Part shown: positions 62,778-64,000 of the stretch, piece after piece
Numbering within the stretch: position 1 is the stretch's first letter
Layout: each line of letters begins with the position of its first letter
Assembly: GCF_009877435.1 (NCBI RefSeq)
Contig: NZ_WXEX01000009.1
Coordinates: 1-64,000, forward strand
Direction of reading: 5' to 3'
Origin: Heliomicrobium gestii
Lineage (GTDB): Bacteria; Bacillota; Desulfitobacteriia; Heliobacteriales; Heliobacteriaceae
DNA length: 64,000 nucleotides
Translations under genes and position numbers: made by a program
The notes under the pieces: model-generated
What the model was told of the DNA's origin: nothing
The model's database searches: none
What the model saw: only the letters and a program-made list of their open reading frames with translations

Positions 62778-62828
62778 AGGTGGCTATGATTTCCTGATGA
62801 ATAGCGGAAATCGTAGCCACCTTTTTTT
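62778..62828 (+). terminator. Terminator of guaA
   Basis: AGGTGGCTATGATTTCC pairs with GGAAATCGTAGCCACCT, loop of 11, then seven Ts. Confidence 0.9.
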
Positions 62829-62842
62829 CGAATCTTTGTGAA

Positions 62843-62911
62843 CGGTGCCCAGCAAGGATGGGTCAGCCCGCAAGGGTTGCTGGAACCGGAAGGAGGGGAA
62901 GGTCCCTCCTT
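62843..62911 (+). ncRNA. Unidentified structured RNA candidate with terminator
   Basis: Outer stem CGGT (62843-62846) with ACCG (62885-62888), then CCAGCAA (62849-62855) with TTGCTGG (62877-62883), inner GGG-tcag-CCC (62860-62869). One base later a second hairpin, AAGGAGGG with CCCTCCTT (62890-62911), is followed by TTC. The layout is like an aptamer plus terminator or a small RNA. No known family was recognised. The remaining part of the 344-base gap holds nothing identified. Confidence 0.4.
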
Positions 62912-63065
62912 TTCATTCATAGTCTTGGTTGCTCAAAACACATAACTAGCAGGGAATCGTCCCTGTTCAATCGAAAGAATTATGCGCGGATCGTGAGATG
63001 CATCGTCGACGCGGTGAAATAATAAAGCTCAGCTTCATCGATTTGGAGATAAGGGAGAATGACGG

Positions 63066-64000
63066 ATGCTGCGTTGGATTGATTTACAGGGTGTTGGCCC
63101 TGCACCCAAAATGCGGATAGACTTCTCCGAACGAGTCAACGTCATCACCGGAGATAACGGGTTAGGGAAGACCTTTATGTTGGATGTGGCATGGTGGGCA
63201 TTGACGCGTACTTGGGCTGACACACCAGCTTTGCCGCTCGGCGGAAAACGGGGGATTATTGAATACCAGATCCGGGGGAAAACAGGTGATGCGACGCCCG
63301 TTAAGTCCCTCTACCGGCCGGATGCGCAGGAGTGGCCTGTGAGAGCTGTCCGCCCAGCCATTCCTGGCATCGTCGTTTACCTGCGCATTGATGGTGGTTA
63401 TTCCGTTTGGGATCCGGCTAGAAATTACTGGCGTAAAGAAAGTCCTGACCGTCCCGCCTCTTATCATTTTGACAACCGCCAGATCTGGGATGGTTTAAAA
63501 ATTGGTGACATGAGTGTCTGTGAAGGACTGGAACGTGATTGGGTAAGTTGGCAGAAGGGGTCAGAGCCGCAATTCGAAATGCTGAAGGCGGTGTTGGAAA
63601 AACTATCGCCACCTGGAGAACGGTTATGTCCGGGAAAGCCAAAGCGGGTATTTTTGGGGGAAGGTTTTGATCGGCCGACCCTACAGTTTGGTCAAGAAGA
63701 AGTCCCGGTAGTTCTCGCTTCCGCCGGTTTGCGACGGGATCTAGCGTTGGCCTACCTGTTGGTTTGGGTTTGGCATGAACATCGACAAACAGCGAAACTC
63801 CTATATCGTGAACCAGAAACTCGGATAACGGTGCTGATTGATGAACCGGAAACCCACCTGCATCCCGGTTGGCAACGCCGCATTGTCCCGGCGTTGTTGC
63901 AAGCGGTTGACGTTCTTCAGGGCGACCAAGCCGCTCAGATCCAGTTGCTGTTAGCGACTCATTCCCCGATGGTATTGGCTTCACTGGAACCGATATTTGA
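63066..64000 (+). CDS. AAA/SMC-like ATPase, 3' end beyond window
   Basis: 311 codons are visible without stop, from ATG 63066 with AAGGGAG 9 bases upstream. It starts MLRWIDLQGVGPAPKMRIDFSERVNVITGDNGLGKTFMLDVAWW: the P-loop is GDNGLGKT as in RecF/OLD-like ATPases. Further on are VVLASAGLRRDLALAYLLVW (signature-like), Walker B VLIDEPETHLHPGWQRRIVPALLQ, and LLLATHSPMVLAS (H-loop). Such ATPases occur in many phage-defence pairs with a nuclease partner. The partner, if any, is outside the window. Confidence 0.85.
   Translation, partial: MLRWIDLQGVGPAPKMRIDFSERVNVITGDNGLGKTFMLDVAWWALTRTWADTPALPLGGKRGIIEYQIRGKTGDATPVKSLYRPDAQEWPVRAVRPAIPGIVVYLRIDGGYSVWDPARNYWRKESPDRPASYHFDNRQIWDGLKIGDMSVCEGLERDWVSWQKGSEPQFEMLKAVLEKLSPPGERLCPGKPKRVFLGEGFDRPTLQFGQEEVPVVLASAGLRRDLALAYLLVWVWHEHRQTAKLLYREPETRITVLIDEPETHLHPGWQRRIVPALLQAVDVLQGDQAAQIQLLLATHSPMVLASLEPIF

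Noticed and set aside
61153-62820. 555-residue minus-strand open frame opposite guaA
   Set aside because: Codon shadow of GMP synthase.

Overview
The window reads as a chromosome segment of a moderately GC-rich, spore-former-type anaerobic Firmicute. A heliobacterium or a close relative in class Clostridia is the best guess. The basis is consensus sigma-A promoters and strong AGGAGG ribosome sites, frequent GTG/TTG starts, the dnaE-accD-accA-pfkA-pyk order, a TRAP (MtrB) protein, a split FeoB and a SAM-I riboswitch. No photosynthesis gene, rRNA or tRNA was seen, so the taxon is an inference.

Layout. 1-4944: a PRC-barrel protein, a DUF503 protein, a Cys-motif redox protein and two GNAT acetyltransferases. 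5040-7190: accessory patch with a three-repeat CRISPR array lacking cas genes, two AT-rich secreted-protein genes facing each other, and an unexplained stretch ending in a terminator. 7212-16723: aconitase, a Big_5 surface protein, TrmL, a first phosphofructokinase, an MTAP-like phosphorylase, a VanW-like protein with an apparent CTG start, a ComEC-type MBL lipoprotein and a beta-rich surface-type protein. 16880-19662: SAM-I riboswitch plus metY-metX. 19799-25296: small membrane protein, GNAT, MBL hydrolase, feoA and two-gene feoB (reverse), YbaK. 25390-27256: a lower-GC marR plus MFS exporter pair. 27516-38148: dnaE, mtrB, accD, accA, Tad-like protein, pfkA, pyk. 38220-47156: a beta-oxidation regulon (flavin reductase, acyl-CoA ligase, FadR-type TetR, FadN-, FadA- and FadE-type enzymes) with two matching operators. 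47343-50519: a second MBL hydrolase and a TauE/DUF1634/TauE set. 50726-54554: nitrogen module (ANTAR regulator, PII, orphan membrane protein, amtB with an attenuated leader). 54645-58748: patatin and a molybdenum-cofactor operon with a structured leader. 58855-62721: small proteins, then hpt-guaA. 62843-64000: an unexplained structured RNA candidate ahead of an AAA ATPase cut off by the window end.

How genes work together. metX makes O-acetylhomoserine and metY sulfhydrylates it, both behind one SAM switch. AccA and AccD form the carboxyltransferase, next to pfkA and pyk for lower glycolysis. The fad genes form one regulon. The ANTAR protein, PII and AmtB form an ammonium-sensing set. MoaA, MoaC, a MOSC protein and MogA build or handle molybdopterin.

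The most interesting signals are: the amtB leader, where an A1/G4 hexaloop hairpin overlaps the terminator; the paired FadR-like operators; the molybdenum-operon leader, in which the ribosome site can be sequestered; and the structured RNA ahead of the terminal ATPase.
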